Counted from the first letter of the stretch, positions 47,921 through 60,533 are shown. The stretch is 64,000 nt of DNA from Adineta steineri (GCA_905250115.1 CAJNOI010000077.1:303830-367829); one strand, 5' to 3'. The notes: generated from the letters alone by a model not told the origin. Translations and numbers: made by a program.

Positions 47921-48200
47921 TTTGTTTTGTTTTTTGTCTTATAAAATCTATAATAAAAATCATTCCTATCTTTAACAACTGTATATATACTTATTTTTTT
48001 CAAGAAAACAAAAAAGGCATCTGAGAATTTCACCTAGATATATGATTCACAAAAAAAAACAAAACAAACAAAATGTTACTATCAGTATCTGATCTTATAC
48101 ATATATGTATCCTTGAAATTTATGACTATATACAGCAAAAAAAAACAATAAATGAAGTTGTATAAAATAAACTAAATCACAAAAAGATCTCTATATCCAT

Positions 48201-50350
48201 TTAATCCCAATCTTCTGCAGCACCAGCTGATGCTGTACCACCACTTGTACTAACTGTTTGACTATGATTAAATCCACCGGAACGCATCTAGAAATGAAAT
48301 TTGAAAAAAAATAAATAAAATAAAAACAGTATCATCTAAATTTACATCAGCATTTCTTCCAACAAAACCACTTTTAAGTCCACTAGTATTGGGCATATGT
48401 TGTTTAAGAAATTCGGGTACGTCTTGACCAGCCTAAAATAATAAAATATATGTTTAAAGTCGATTAATATATGAAATTGTTACCTCGCTTAATTTTTGAA
48501 CAAGTTCTGGTGCAATAGTTCGATCTGATTCTCGATCTGGATCAAAAAATGAAATTGATTTACCCAAATGACCGGCACGACCTAAATGCAAAATATGATC
48601 AATTTCGTAACAATCAATTATCTATTTGAACATATACCTGTTCGTCCAATACGATGAATATAAAAATCACTTGTATCTGGTAAATCATAATTAACTACAT
48701 AACCAATCAAAGGAAAATCTAAACCACGTGCAGCAACAGATGTTGCAACAAGAATTGGACATTTGCCATTTGTAAATTGTTGTACGGCTTCAAAACGTTG
48801 TCGTTGTGTTCGATCTCCATGCATTGTTGTACTCATAAATTGTCGTTGTGAAAGTAAAGCACCAATATAATCAGCTGATCGTTTTGTTTCAACAAAGATT
48901 AAACAACGTTCAGATTCTTAAATAAAAACTCAATTCAATAAAAAAACAAAAAAAAAGTCGTTGTTTTTCATACTTAAATTTTCTTCAAGTAGTTGAAAAA
49001 GTCGATCTTTTTTATTCGATTGTGGTACGAGTTCAATTGTTTGAGAAATATCTTCATTGGCACCACCAAGTATACCAACAGCAAGAAAAACATAATTATC
49101 TCGTAGAAAATGTTTAGCAAGTCGTTGAACTTCATCAGGAAATGTTGCAGAAAACATTGATGTTACACGTTCTCCTTTTTGTGCTAAACCAAGATCTTCT
49201 AATTTACGAATGTCAGGTTCAAAACCAGTATCCAACATTCTTTGAAATAATAGAGATAAAGATAGGTAATGATCCTCTTCAACCTTTTAGACATACCGAT
49301 CAGCTTCATCAAGAACAAAATATTTCACTTTTTTCAATGAAATCTAAAATAAATATTTATAATGTTTATCTTAGAAATTCGATTAGATTTTACTCGGCCT
49401 TTTTCAACCATATCCTTAAGACGACCTGTTGTTGCTGAAAGAATATGACAACCTTCTCGAAGACGATCAGTAACTGTAAACATATCATGACCACCAACAG
49501 CAGAACCTAATTAGAAGAAAATAATTTTATTAAAAATTGATTTATGATGTATTTTCTTAAAAACTTACATGGTATTACAGGTGTTTGAAAAGCAAATTTT
49601 CTTGCTTCACGTTCTGTTTGTAGAGCAAGTTCACGAGTCGGTGAAACAATAAGACAAAAAGGTGCTGGTGGATGAAATCTTTCTGCTAATTCATCAGCAT
49701 GATATTCCAATAAATTTGAAATGATTGGTAAGAGAAAAGCAGCCTAAATCAACCATCTATATATAATTAATTAATGAATTTAAAATAATAACATACCGTT
49801 TTACCAGAACCAGTTTGAGCACAAGCCATTAAATCATCTTGTTGTCGAATACAAGGTAATGCATATCGTTGAATTGGTGTTGGTTCTTCAAAATGAGCAC
49901 GACGAATATTAGATAAAACTTGTGTACCAAGATTTGCTTCTTCATATAATTCAATTGCTTTTACTCTTCCTTCAGGTGTACAACGTGTTTGTGTACGATG
50001 ATATTTACCAAAATTTTCACCTTTTGTTGCAGCTTCACCAAATATATCAGCTTCACTAGTAGGTGGAGGTGGTGGAACATAACGTTCCACGGTTGGTGCA
50101 CCATCACGACCAGCAGCTTATATAAATAATTCAAGTTATCATTTTCTTTTCATCATTTCTCTATACTTACGTTGATCAAAGATATCATCAGATACCTAAA
50201 TAAAAACATACGATCAATTTTACAAAATAAAAATAAAAAAATTGTTATACATTATCATTTCTTCGTCCACCGCCGCCGCCAAATTCTGCAAAAGTTTAAA
50301 TTATAGAAGGTGAAGACAATTTATCTACAACTATACCACGAGGTTTTTTT
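48201..50350 (-). CDS. Vasa/DDX4-type DEAD-box RNA helicase (5' end in gap)
   Basis: Germline-type ATP-dependent RNA helicase. About ten exons. The N-terminal part is glycine-rich (EFGGGGGRRNDN) and runs into the 10-N gap, so the start codon and more of the RGG-like region are missing. Then ERYVPPPPPTSEADIFG and FGKYHRT, as in Vasa, followed by the Q motif (EEPTPIQRYALP), motif I (ACAQTGSGKT), PTRELALQ, DEAD (VLDEADRMLDTGFEPDIRKL), SAT (MFSATFPDEVQRLAK), and motifs V and VI (TSVAARGLDFP, YIHRIGRTG). It ends AGAAEDWD, and a terminal acidic-Trp-Asp is typical of Vasa rather than DDX3. The core is complete and should be active. DDX3/PL10 is the alternative. Confidence 0.85.
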
Positions 50351-50360
50351 NNNNNNNNNN
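50351..50360. other. Assembly gap, 10 N
   Basis: Ten N within or next to the 5' part of the Vasa-like gene, only 18 bases from the eL14 stop. The spacing between these two genes, and the missing Vasa start, cannot be trusted. Confidence 0.99.
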
Positions 50361-50378
50361 GATGATTTTGTTCGTATT

Positions 50379-50906
50379 TTATTTCTTCTTAGCAGCAGCT
50401 GCTGGTGCGGCAGCAAAAATCTTAAATTTATTTGCAAAACGTTGAGATTTAGCAGTAAATTTTCGAAGTTTGGTCTTTTGTGTTTTCTTTACCAATTTGT
50501 CTTTGTTTTTCTTTTTCAAACGATTAAATTCATGAGCCACAATACGATTATATGCTTGTTTAGCATGTACTAATTTAAATCGATCAAAATCAGTCATTTT
50601 TGCACGTAAATGTTTGGCTTGTAATTTTTTAAACCAACGAGTTTCTTGCCATTTTTTGCTAACATCATTTTTATCCCAAATAGATTTAACGGTTGATGAA
50701 CGTGCTCCTGGTAAAAGTTTAAGAACATATTTTGTTAAATGTAATGATTTGATATTCAATGCTTGACGACGAACGTGTGATGATGGACCATCGACAAGTA
50801 CACGTGTCTGATCGATAATATTTGTTATACAACAAATTTTGCCTCTTTCTGGACCGTAAGCAATGTAGGCTACACGACCTACTTGAACAAGACGTTCGTA
50901 AGGCAT
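50379..50906 (-). CDS. RPL14: Large-subunit ribosomal protein eL14
   Basis: Component of the 60S subunit. One coding exon of 175 residues. LVQVGRVAYIAYGPERGKIC, VDGPSSHVRRQALNIKSLHL and AKMTDFDRFKLVHAKQAYNR are the conserved KOW and helical blocks of eL14. The C-terminus is short, basic and ends in an Ala/Lys run (AAAPAAAAKKK), as in other animals but without the long repeats of mammals. A 3' splice site (aattttag) lies 12 bases before the ATG, so the 5' UTR is spliced, in cis or to a leader. Confidence 0.96.
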   Translation of the reverse strand: MPYERLVQVGRVAYIAYGPERGKICCITNIIDQTRVLVDGPSSHVRRQALNIKSLHLTKYVLKLLPGARSSTVKSIWDKNDVSKKWQETRWFKKLQAKHLRAKMTDFDRFKLVHAKQAYNRIVAHEFNRLKKKNKDKLVKKTQKTKLRKFTAKSQRFANKFKIFAAAPAAAAKKK

Positions 50907-51714
50907 GAGTTTTTTCTTCTAAAATTAAATTAAAAATAAAAAAGGTTCAGTTAACGAAACAATCAAAATCGATAGTAAAATGAAAAGTATTGGGGAATAA
51001 ACAAGTATTCTCATTGGATAAAATGAAATCACTAGAAATCACAATATGAGCTATAGACAAAAAATCAAAGAAGATCAAAGCATAAAAATTTAGGTTAAAT
51101 TAGTCTTTAAAATTTCAAAATTGTCTTTTTCAAACATTTTAAAATAATTTAAATGCATTAGTAAATCAATATTTAAAAGCGACCTCTTCTCAAAGGAGAT
51201 TGATAGACATTTTGTAGTATAAAAAGCCAATGAAAAAACTGTACTTGATTTGCGTTCGAATATCAAATTTTTATAATAAAATAAAATAATAAAATAGATC
51301 AATATAAAATAATTCGAAACTTTTCAAAAAGTATCATTCAAAATTATTACAATTACATTCTAGATGTCGTTCGATACACATGTATTCTTTATAATTTACA
51401 ATGGTCTAATACAAATTTATATCACATTCTATCATTTTATTAACTTTGATTCTTGTTAACCTTATTTAAATCTATTAAAATACATTTGAAAAAGTTTTAT
51501 CTAAGGAAATTTGTTAACAGATGTCGTAAAATACCAATAGAACTTTCATTATAAACTTCAAAAGCAAAGTGCATTATTTTGCCTTTTCGATGAGTCATCA
51601 TTCATCGTTCTTTTCCCATCTATCTGTCATATTGACCGATTTGTTTTTCGTTCATTGAAAAAGAATCAATTAAATTTTAGTCTATACTCCAATGATCTGA
51701 TTGAAAATTCACAA
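50907..51714. other. Divergent intergenic region
   Basis: About 800 bp between eL14 (-) and the KAT6-like gene (+). AT-rich, without a credible exon. A 3' splice site (taaattttag, ending at 51680) lies 34 bases upstream of the KAT6-like ATG. Confidence 0.4.
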
Positions 51715-54700
51715 ATGGTAGCCAAAGGCTCTCGTGATCGACGTTCAACATCGTCGACAACTACTACAAATCCTTCGAATAAACGACGAACATCATCAAC
51801 AACACATGAAAAGAAAGTTCGTCATTAGATTTCTTTAGTAGTTTTTTTTCTTTATTAATTTTTAATTATTCTAGAAAATTGTTAAACCAATGGGTGTATG
51901 TAGTTTTTGTTTGGGTGATGAAGATAAAAATGCCAAGGGTATTCCTGAAGATATGATAAGTTGTGCTGAATGTGGGAATTGTGGTATGAATCGATCGATT
52001 TTATTAAATAAGAAAAAAAACTAATTCTTTATATATGTATAATAGGACATCCGTCATGTTTAAAATATTCCGAGAAACTTGTTAAAAAAATCACAACACT
52101 ACGCTGGCAATGTTTAGATTGTAAAAAATGTATTATTTGCAATAAAGGAGATGATTCAGTAGGATAGAAAAATTTGTATTTTATGTTTTAATCTTATTGA
52201 TTTTCTTTTAGTTACTATTCTGTGATTATTGTGATGCAGCTATTCATCCGAAATGTTGCGATCCACCATTAAATCACATTCCTAAAGGTGATTTTGCCTG
52301 TTCTAATTGTCGAAATGATGGTACAATAAAATCAACTTCAATTAGAACTTCTACAACACGTTCATTACGTAGTAAAAATTCTAATGAAGAAGAACCTACA
52401 ACAACAACAACACCAACTGTTATAACTCGTCCTGTTGCACAATTAATTGATGGAATGTCAAATTTTTTCTTACCAAAAAAAGAGAAAATGAATAATAATA
52501 ATAATATTCAACGACAACAATCAGTTCAAAAAGCAATGAAATATTTACGTAATAAAACAATTAAACCTTCCAATAATAAAGTACTTAAACGTCTTAATAC
52601 AATGCCAACAACAAAAAGTAAAACTGTTGAAGATCAATTATTAGCAAGAAGTATTTTATCTTCATCGAAAACATCGCGTATTCGACGAAAACCAATAAAT
52701 TTAACAGATAATTCACCATCGAAGTAAATATTCTCTTCTTTTTTTCTGAAATTTTAATTCTAATTATTTAGTTCTCAAATAAATACAAGTACAACAACAA
52801 CACGACGTTCAACGACTAAAAAATCATTAACTTCAGAACCAATTACTCCAACTTCACGAGTTATTCGTCGATCAACTACTCATCCAGTTGAAGAATCTAC
52901 TAAAACAAATTCATCTCGATCGATAACTAAACGAAAACATTTAATTTCATCGATTCCTCAGACACCAGTTACCATCAAAAAACGAACAAAACAGGATTCT
53001 TCAGTTAAAAAAACACCATCGAAACGTAAAGAAAAAGAAGTAGAAGAAGAAGCAGAAGAAGAGCAAGAATCCGAAGATGAAGATAATGATAATAAAAAAA
53101 TACCAACAGTTACTAAACGAACACTTAATTTAGATTTATCTAGTAAGTTAAAAATCAATAAATTATTGTTTTATTCATTATTTTCTGTCTAGAATATAAA
53201 ACTCCACCAGCATTTCTCAGTGATCTATTACCAGATACAATTGTTGCTAATGATGTATATTTATTTCTTGATGCAAGAAAAAATTCCACAAAACTTATTT
53301 CAGATGTAAAAATGTTTTTTTTTCTTTCTTATTTTTCATATTTCTATTAAATATATTTAGTGTTCTGAAAAATTTCATTATACACCTGAAACAGTAGAAG
53401 ATGATATAAATAATACACGTTGGCCACCATATATTGTTTTTGGTGATGAATTAATTAAAACATGGTATTCATCATCTTATCCACAAGAATATGCTCGTGT
53501 TCCACGTCTATATATATGTGAATTTTGTTTAAAATATATGAAATGTGAAGAAGTTTATGATCGACATCGTGTATGTTAATTTACTTTTTTATATTTAAAT
53601 TTATTTTTTGTGTTTTTTTCTATAGAAAAAATGTCAAACATTTCATCCACCCGCAAATGAAATCTATCATAAAGATGATCTTTCAGTTTTTGAAGTTGAT
53701 GGAAATATTAATCGAATTTATTGTCAAAATTTATGTCTATTAGCAAAATTATTTCTTGATCATAAAACACTTTATTATGATGTTGAACCATTTCTATTCT
53801 ATGTTCTAACGAAAAATGATTCAAATGGTTGTCATTTTCTTGGCTATTTTTCGAAAGAAAAACATTGCCCACAAAAATATAATCTATCATGTATAACTGT
53901 TTTACCTAATTGTCAACGTCGAGGTTATGGACGTTTTTTAATTGAATTAAGTTATTTATTATCACAAAAAGAACATCAAATTGGTACACCAGAAAGACCA
54001 TTATCATTACATGGTGCTCATACATATGAAGCATATTGGAAAGTAAAAGTAGTTCAACAATTACTTGATTATTATGAAAAAAAGCAAGATATATGTATAT
54101 TATATAAATTAATGAACGAAACAGGAATGGCCGCTGATGATATTCTTGATACATTACAAAATCTAGAAGTTTTAACAATGCATTCTAATGAAAAGTAAAA
54201 TATTGTTTATCTAAATTTTATACTATTGGAAATTTTTTTAGACCGGTAATTCATGTCGATATAACACAAATGAAACTTATAATGAAAACAGAAGAGAGTA
54301 AACATGCACATTGGGTATCATTAGATACTGAATATCTTCGTTTTACACCAGTTCTTAAACCAATTCTATTGTTAAATGATGAAAATTCATATGAAAATCA
54401 ACTTAAAAAAATTGAAGTTATCTTTAAAAAAATTGAATCAGATATACCGGAGTAAGATATGAAAAGCATTTTTTTTTGTTTTTACAATTTATAATTATTT
54501 AGATCTGGAGGAAATGCTGCTGATTTGGGTGATGAAGGAAATACAACTGAAATTATTCGTTATGTTCGAAGAAGAAAATTTGGACGAAAACGTCGAGCAA
54601 TCTATGTTAAATGTCGAGTAACAAATAAAAATGAACCAATTACACCAACTATTCATGATGAACATTCACAAGAATATATATCTCGTCGACGAGATTCATT

Positions 54701-56423
54701 AACTAATGAATCAGTTAAAGAAGAAGAAGAAGTAGAAGCAGGAAGAGTAGAAGAAGAAGAAGCAGATGTTAATGATGATAATGATGATAGCAAAAAAGAG
54801 AAGAGTCCACCACCACCACCATCGCCACCTAAATCCCCATCGAAACAACCTTCATTCAAACAATTAACAATGGATCAATTTCTTAAAAAACTTCCATCGA
54901 ATTCATCTGTAATTGAAAACTCGAAACCAGAGAAAATCTTCGAAATAAGTCCAGAGAATAATCGTAATGAAGAAACTAATTCAGATGTTAAAACTGATAA
55001 TAATGAAGAATTTCGTTTACCAAGACGAACAAAAAGATTATCAAATTCAACTCATGTATCTAAATCGGAAACTGATCTTGTTAAAATGGCAAATGGAATA
55101 ACAGTAGAAAATTTAAAAAAACCAATTCGTAAGTATATTTAAATTTCACAAATATATATATATACACATTTTTTCGAAACATTGCATGCATTTATATGTA
55201 GTTTGATGTCCGTAAATATAAGATCGAAATATTTGTTGAATATCGTTGCGCTGAGTTTCCAGTTGTAATTATAGGTCAACGTGATCAAATTTTTTTTCTC
55301 GTCACGGCCATATATGTATGTCGAAGGTTATATATATTGATTGGGTTCTTATAAATGAAAAGAATATATAGGAATAGAAAGAAAAACATCTAAATATTGA
55401 TAATGCCATAAGTACAAGTTTCGTAGTCGAAAGAAAATTATTGAAAATAATAAGATCGTGTATATCCTTCTGATAGTTTACATCTCTTAGTTATAAACAT
55501 TGACGTTTCACAGAGCAATCATTCATATAAACTAACAAATTTTATATATCATTTTTAAAAAAAATGTTTCATCCATTCATCGCTTGTATATTATTTTAGC
55601 GTGTAATCAAGAATTCTTATTAAGACAAATAAGTGATGGAACTATTTCATCAAATGATAGTTCACCAGCACCTATTAATTCACCATTACCATTTAAAAAA
55701 CGTGCTTGGACTTCGTCAAATGTTCAAGCTTTAATAGATCCACCTACACCTACCAAGGTTTAAATATTTTGTTTATGAAGTGAAATTCTTAAATAAAATT
55801 TTTTTCAGAAAAATGATGATTCAATATTAAGTCGTGAAACAAGTTTAACAACACCATCATCTCTATCAGATATTCTTGCAAATCCATTAATGGCATCATC
55901 ATCATCATTAAATAGTACTGACGAAGAAACTAAAATAGCTCGTATAGAATCTCAATTAAAAACTACTGTAGAAGCTGTTAAAGAAGCGAATGTAGCAGAT
56001 GATCAACCACCAAGTTTAACTTCACCAACATCAATGATTGTTTCACAATCAAATCATTATAATTATTCGACAAGAAGTAATGTTGCTAAACAACAACAAC
56101 AACAACAACAGCAGCAACAACAATCGATAACAATCAATAATTTTACTAATTCAACCAATATGACTTATAATTTTGGACAAACATCTTATCCATATCCGTA
56201 TCCAACTACACCATCAGCTGATATGCAACCATTTTATTATCATCCATCTGGTATACCAATGAATTATATGCCTTATTATCCAACACCACCATCTCCTATG
56301 TATCCATCAGGACAACAAATGTGTTATCCACCCAATGGTGTCAATTCAATACCTTATACAGGTAATTCAACGACACCATATAGTTATTCAACACCACAAT
56401 CATCATCAAATCGACGACATTAA
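51715..56423 (+). CDS. MYST histone acetyltransferase, KAT6/MOZ type
   Basis: Nuclear acetyltransferase expected to act on histone H3 in a BRPF-containing complex. Starts [14 protein letters not shown], then a tandem PHD module: [60 protein letters not shown] and [10 protein letters not shown] basic Ser/Thr linker and an acidic run ([17 protein letters not shown]) follow. The MYST domain begins near 53192 with its C2HC finger ([20 protein letters not shown], then KKCQTFHPP), the catalytic cysteine and acetyl-CoA loop ([20 protein letters not shown]), and a changed [16 protein letters not shown] where most MYST enzymes have the KPLSDLG block. The tail has acidic, proline, poly-Gln and Tyr/Pro/Ser-rich parts. 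The N-terminal NEMM/H15 region of vertebrate MOZ is missing. About 13 introns, one of 460 bp (55135-55599). Confidence 0.9.
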
Positions 56424-57602
56424 ATACAAAACTAAATAATAGATTGTAGTAATCAGTTCCGTCAGATACGATGATGAATTAAAGTCTCTATATCTTTATT
56501 TTAAGAAAAAAAAACCAAAACATTACAAAGAATTGTTTCTATTTTATGCTGTCTTGTATTCTCTTTTTTTTTGCAATAATATATGTATATGAGAAAAAAA
56601 ACAATAGATAGGAAAGAAATATTATGCTTAAGTTTGTTGTTTTGCGCATTTTTTTTTTCTCTTTTGTTGAATTTTTATGTATATAGTGTTTGTCATGTGA
56701 AACAGTGTTTTCTTTTTTTCTTTTTTGTCCTTCTGATTCTATTAAAGAAAGAAATTACCGATATTGCTTAAACAGCAATACTATACGATCTCACATTCAT
56801 GTTCAAATATAATACCAAATTTTATTGATTACAATACTACTGTTAAATACACAGATGTACATATATTTGATAATATTCCGAAATGAGGTACGATAAAAAT
56901 CAACTTACTTCTATAATCGTCAAGCAAAAATACAAAGAAAAAATGATATATTTATTGATAAAATATTTTGGATTAAATTTCATTGCTATATTTCCTGAGC
57001 CGATCGTTTTCTTATAGCATTCTGATATTTTATAAAATATTATGTCAAAGTTCATAGAGGACTTAATCGATGAGCTCGGTAGTATTCTCATAAATTTTCT
57101 CCTTCGTAATTTTATTAGTGATATTACTTGAAAAGAGTGAAATATTTGAACTTAAGATTAGTTCTATTCACTTATAATATTTGTAGAGTCTTGAAAGAGT
57201 ACCTAACAGATATCCCATTTGTCACTATCGCAGAATTCACCAATCTTTATATACTTTCTACAAACAATAAGTATAATTAAATGAGTGAAGGTGAGGGTGT
57301 GAGGATGGGTGGGTGTCTCTTATCTTATCCCACTCTCATACGCACACCTAATAAAAAAACGTTCAGTTTTATTATCATTCTCAACTCTCTCTTCTTTATC
57401 TTCATTTTTTTTGGATCTCAAAACTTTTATTTAACCATAATTAAGACAAAACATATTATAAAAGATTAAGATACAAGAAGAGGTAAATGACTATTGTCTC
57501 ATATTTCTAAAATTTTGTTTAATAATGTTATAGTGTATTGTGGGTGTAGACTTGATCCCTCATTAACATTCACACGAACCGTTAAAAATATTAAGTCGAT
57601 AT
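56424..57602. other. Intergenic with a GT-rich hairpin
   Basis: About 1.2 kb between two tail-to-tail genes. Pyrimidine-rich runs near 56560-56740, and at 57287-57348 an imperfect palindrome AGGTGAGGGTGTGAGGATGG...CCCACTCTCATACGCACACC. No gene supported; the frames at 56583-56771 and 57281-57469 look like chance. Confidence 0.45.
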
Positions 57603-58148
57603 TTATGTTTTGAGAGATTTTTTCATAGTACAAATTTGTAAATCGTTTCGTTTTAGGCGACCAAATTCATCTGGTGGAAATGGTTGATATTCTCCAATTT
57701 CAATATAGCCACATCGATTATAAAATTCGACTAATTCTGTTCTTTGTATAATAACTGTTATTTCAATGTAATCAACATTCCATTGATCTTTAGCATAATT
57801 TTCTCCCAAAAATAGAATCATTTTCCCATATCCACTTCTTTGTAAATCAGGACGGACAGTTAACATCCCTAAATATGCCGTTTTTATGTCTGATTTATGT
57901 TGCAAATACACACATCCTATCAAAATGTTATCACTTTTATTGAAAACTACCAATATAATAGAGTCACTATTGCTAATCATCACATCCATGGCATTTCTAT
58001 CTGTTCTTTGTCCGTCGATAATTTCATTTGCATTAGTCCAACCTTGTCGTGCTATTTCACCACCATAGGCATTGTTAACAAACATGACCAATAAATCGCA
58101 ATCTGATGAAGTTGCAACACGATAAGTCACGTTATTGAGATCAACCAT
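57603..58148 (-). CDS. GNAT-family N-acetyltransferase, intronless
   Basis: A 181-residue protein in one exon. It shows a GNAT fold in order: N-terminal TYRVATSSDCDLLVMFVNNA, then central strands (SIILVVFNKSDNILIGCVYL), motif A with the acetyl-CoA loop (LGMLTVRPDLQRSGYGKMIL, where QRSGYG is the Q/R-x-x-G-x-G/A signature), and motif B (VEFYNRCGYIEIGEYQPFP). The substrate cannot be told. Most genes here are split by short introns, so an unbroken 546-bp frame of a common bacterial and fungal enzyme type raises the possibility of horizontal origin, though GOSR1 and RNF25 are also single-exon. Confidence 0.85.
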   Translation of the reverse strand: MVDLNNVTYRVATSSDCDLLVMFVNNAYGGEIARQGWTNANEIIDGQRTDRNAMDVMISNSDSIILVVFNKSDNILIGCVYLQHKSDIKTAYLGMLTVRPDLQRSGYGKMILFLGENYAKDQWNVDYIEITVIIQRTELVEFYNRCGYIEIGEYQPFPPDEFGRLKRNDLQICTMKKSLKT

Positions 58149-59198
58149 TGATTGATTAAAAATAGAAAAATTGTCGGATGACTATAAACTTTCGAATTAA
58201 ATTACAAAAATATATATTACCAAAAAACAAGCGAAACTGCTCTATTGTCATCGAATTATATCTTCATAAAAAAGATACGCAAGTAAAGCAAAAAGAGTCA
58301 AGATAAGAACAGAAAAACACCTGACGTGTTTTTTCTTCTTACGGGTGTGGATGTAGGTGAGCGTGAGTACTCTAATTCATCGAAGCCATAGTCACCTACC
58401 CACACACACCCTCAAGATGTACTATCCTTCTTCAAGATTTTGATGGTATTCTCATGATGCAAAGTCGTATCGATATATAAGAGAATAAGTAGAAACTTAG
58501 ATCGTAGATGAAAAAGTGATGACATTTTTTATATGCATAAAAGCGTGCGTAGCTTTTTTTTCTTTTCTATATTAATTACTTCTTACGTGTACGTACACAC
58601 GTATAGAAAAGAAAAGAATGTCAACGTGTCAGTTTCTCTATGATTCATTATTTAGTCGCAATCAACAACTATTTAGTCTCTGATTATTTTATTTAGTAAA
58701 AATATTACTATAATTCATCTTTTCCATTTCAAAGAATTTTCAAATTTTTGGTTTTTCTTTCTGACAAAGAAAAAGTACGTAACTGTTTTATTTTTTGATG
58801 CAGTTTGACGCATATGAAACTCGTTTCTTCTCTTCTTTTTTTTTCTTAGGATGTAAATATAGAAAAGATCACAGAAAAGAAAAACGCTTTTTATATATCA
58901 GAACTTAAGTATATTGTGTATCTTCTTTATTTCATATATGATAAGATGCATACACGTTAGATCTACAGCGTATCTGAACGAGATGCATTCATTCATTTCT
59001 AAATGTTCTCATATTTATATATAGATTTTTACATGCGACATTGAGAAGAAGAAGAACACAAGATACTATAGAGGATAAGATTCTATTTCATAACAAAACT
59101 AACTATAGATCAAGCATTAGAAATGAAATTCTTTTTAATTAAATTAAAATTATTTTGATCATCTTTTCTTTACATCTAGTTGTGCACATCAATCAATT
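58149..59198. other. Divergent intergenic region with GT-rich hairpin
   Basis: About 1 kb between the two intronless enzymes. At 58342-58412 GGGTGTGGATGTAGGTGA faces TCACCTACCCACACACACCC across a 30-base loop. A 3' splice site (tttacatctag, ending at 59179) lies about 20 bases upstream of the hydrolase ATG. No gene. Confidence 0.5.
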
Positions 59199-60230
59199 AT
59201 GAGCCAATCAGTTGCATCGTCAATCTCTAACGAACTTCAAGTTCCTAATGAAAAGTATATAACACTTTCCGATGGTCGTCAATTAGCATATACCGAACAA
59301 GGCGATATAAATAGTAATAAAATAATTATTTTCTTTCATGGAGTATTTGGTGTTGGAGATTCTTCACTTGAAACGAAGCTTTACCAAGAAATTGGATATC
59401 ATTCTATTGCTCCTACACTGCCTGGTTGGGGTAATAGTTCACCATGGCCCGAAAATCTACCAATTTTAAATTATCCTAATGATATTCATCAACTATTATT
59501 ATCTATGAAGAAAAATGATAATGAAAATCTTCAAATTACTGTTGGTGGTGGCAGTTATGGAACTGTTTTTGCTCAAATATGTTTTGGTGCATCTCCTCAT
59601 ATAATGCCTGAAGTTGTTAATATTAAATCATTAATTCTTCTTTCTAGTTTTTCTCCCTTTAAATATCACAAAGAATATACAACTGGAATGAGTTGGTTCA
59701 ATTATTTTGCGAATGGTATGCCAGCTATTTATTTTCCTTTTATTAGAAGATTAATGGGATCATTTATGCTAAAAAAAGTTCGTAATATTGATGAAGCGAA
59801 GGTTTTTTTACGAGAAAATATATTTGATCAAATGGATGATGAAGAAAAAACTAAATTACATAAATGGGAAGAAGAGAGAAATCATCCATCAGGATGGATT
59901 CTTGAAACTATGGCAAGAAATATGTATTTAAGTATATCAAAAACAATGGATGGATTCAATACTGTTGCATATATTTTACATTCGGATTGGGGTTTTGATC
60001 CGAAAAATCTTCCATCATCACCAAAACGAAAAGTATTGATTATAGCTGCAAAAGAAGATAAAATAGCTCATATGGAAATGTCAACATATTTAGTCGAAAA
60101 TTATCCAAATGCCGAACTTCAAACACTTGATGGAGGTCATTTAGCGTCATTTTTTGAAATTAATAGAATTATAAAAAACTGGTTGATAAATCTTGACAAA
60201 GAACTAGATGAACAAACTTTATGTTCATAA
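59199..60230 (+). CDS. Alpha/beta hydrolase, intronless
   Basis: A 343-residue protein in one exon. Canonical alpha/beta hydrolase layout: DGRQLAYTEQGD, the oxyanion turn (IIFFHGVFG), SIAPTLPGWGNSSP, the nucleophile elbow GGGSYGTVFAQ (Ser of G-x-S-x-G), a cap region about 150-265 with aromatic and helical content, the acid segment (IIAAKEDKIAHMEMS) and the catalytic His (TLDGGHLASFFEI). The triad therefore appears complete. No signal peptide, so cytosolic. Substrate unknown; the family includes esterases, epoxide hydrolases and haloalkane-type enzymes. The uninterrupted frame in an intron-rich neighbourhood is compatible with horizontal transfer, as often reported in bdelloids, but only a phylogeny would show it. 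Confidence 0.88.
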   Translation: MSQSVASSISNELQVPNEKYITLSDGRQLAYTEQGDINSNKIIIFFHGVFGVGDSSLETKLYQEIGYHSIAPTLPGWGNSSPWPENLPILNYPNDIHQLLLSMKKNDNENLQITVGGGSYGTVFAQICFGASPHIMPEVVNIKSLILLSSFSPFKYHKEYTTGMSWFNYFANGMPAIYFPFIRRLMGSFMLKKVRNIDEAKVFLRENIFDQMDDEEKTKLHKWEEERNHPSGWILETMARNMYLSISKTMDGFNTVAYILHSDWGFDPKNLPSSPKRKVLIIAAKEDKIAHMEMSTYLVENYPNAELQTLDGGHLASFFEINRIIKNWLINLDKELDEQTLCS

Positions 60231-60533
60231 ACTATAAACTATTTTTTTAATTTGTTTTTCATTTTCTAATGTTTGTTTGCTTGTTTGTGTCAGAGTTAAA
60301 GATCAAATAACGTAAAGTATTAGATATCCTATCGATTCACTGTTCCACGATCAATCAGATATCGAGGGTCATAAAACTGACCACAAGTTTTAATATCTGC
60401 TGAATAATATAGACTATAAAAGAAACAAAGATATTACAAGAGAAAAGATAAAACAAGAGAAATACAATAAAGTATATTCTATAAAAAGATAAGACAAGGA
60501 CTTACATGGTGGTATATGGATTTATTGGAATAA

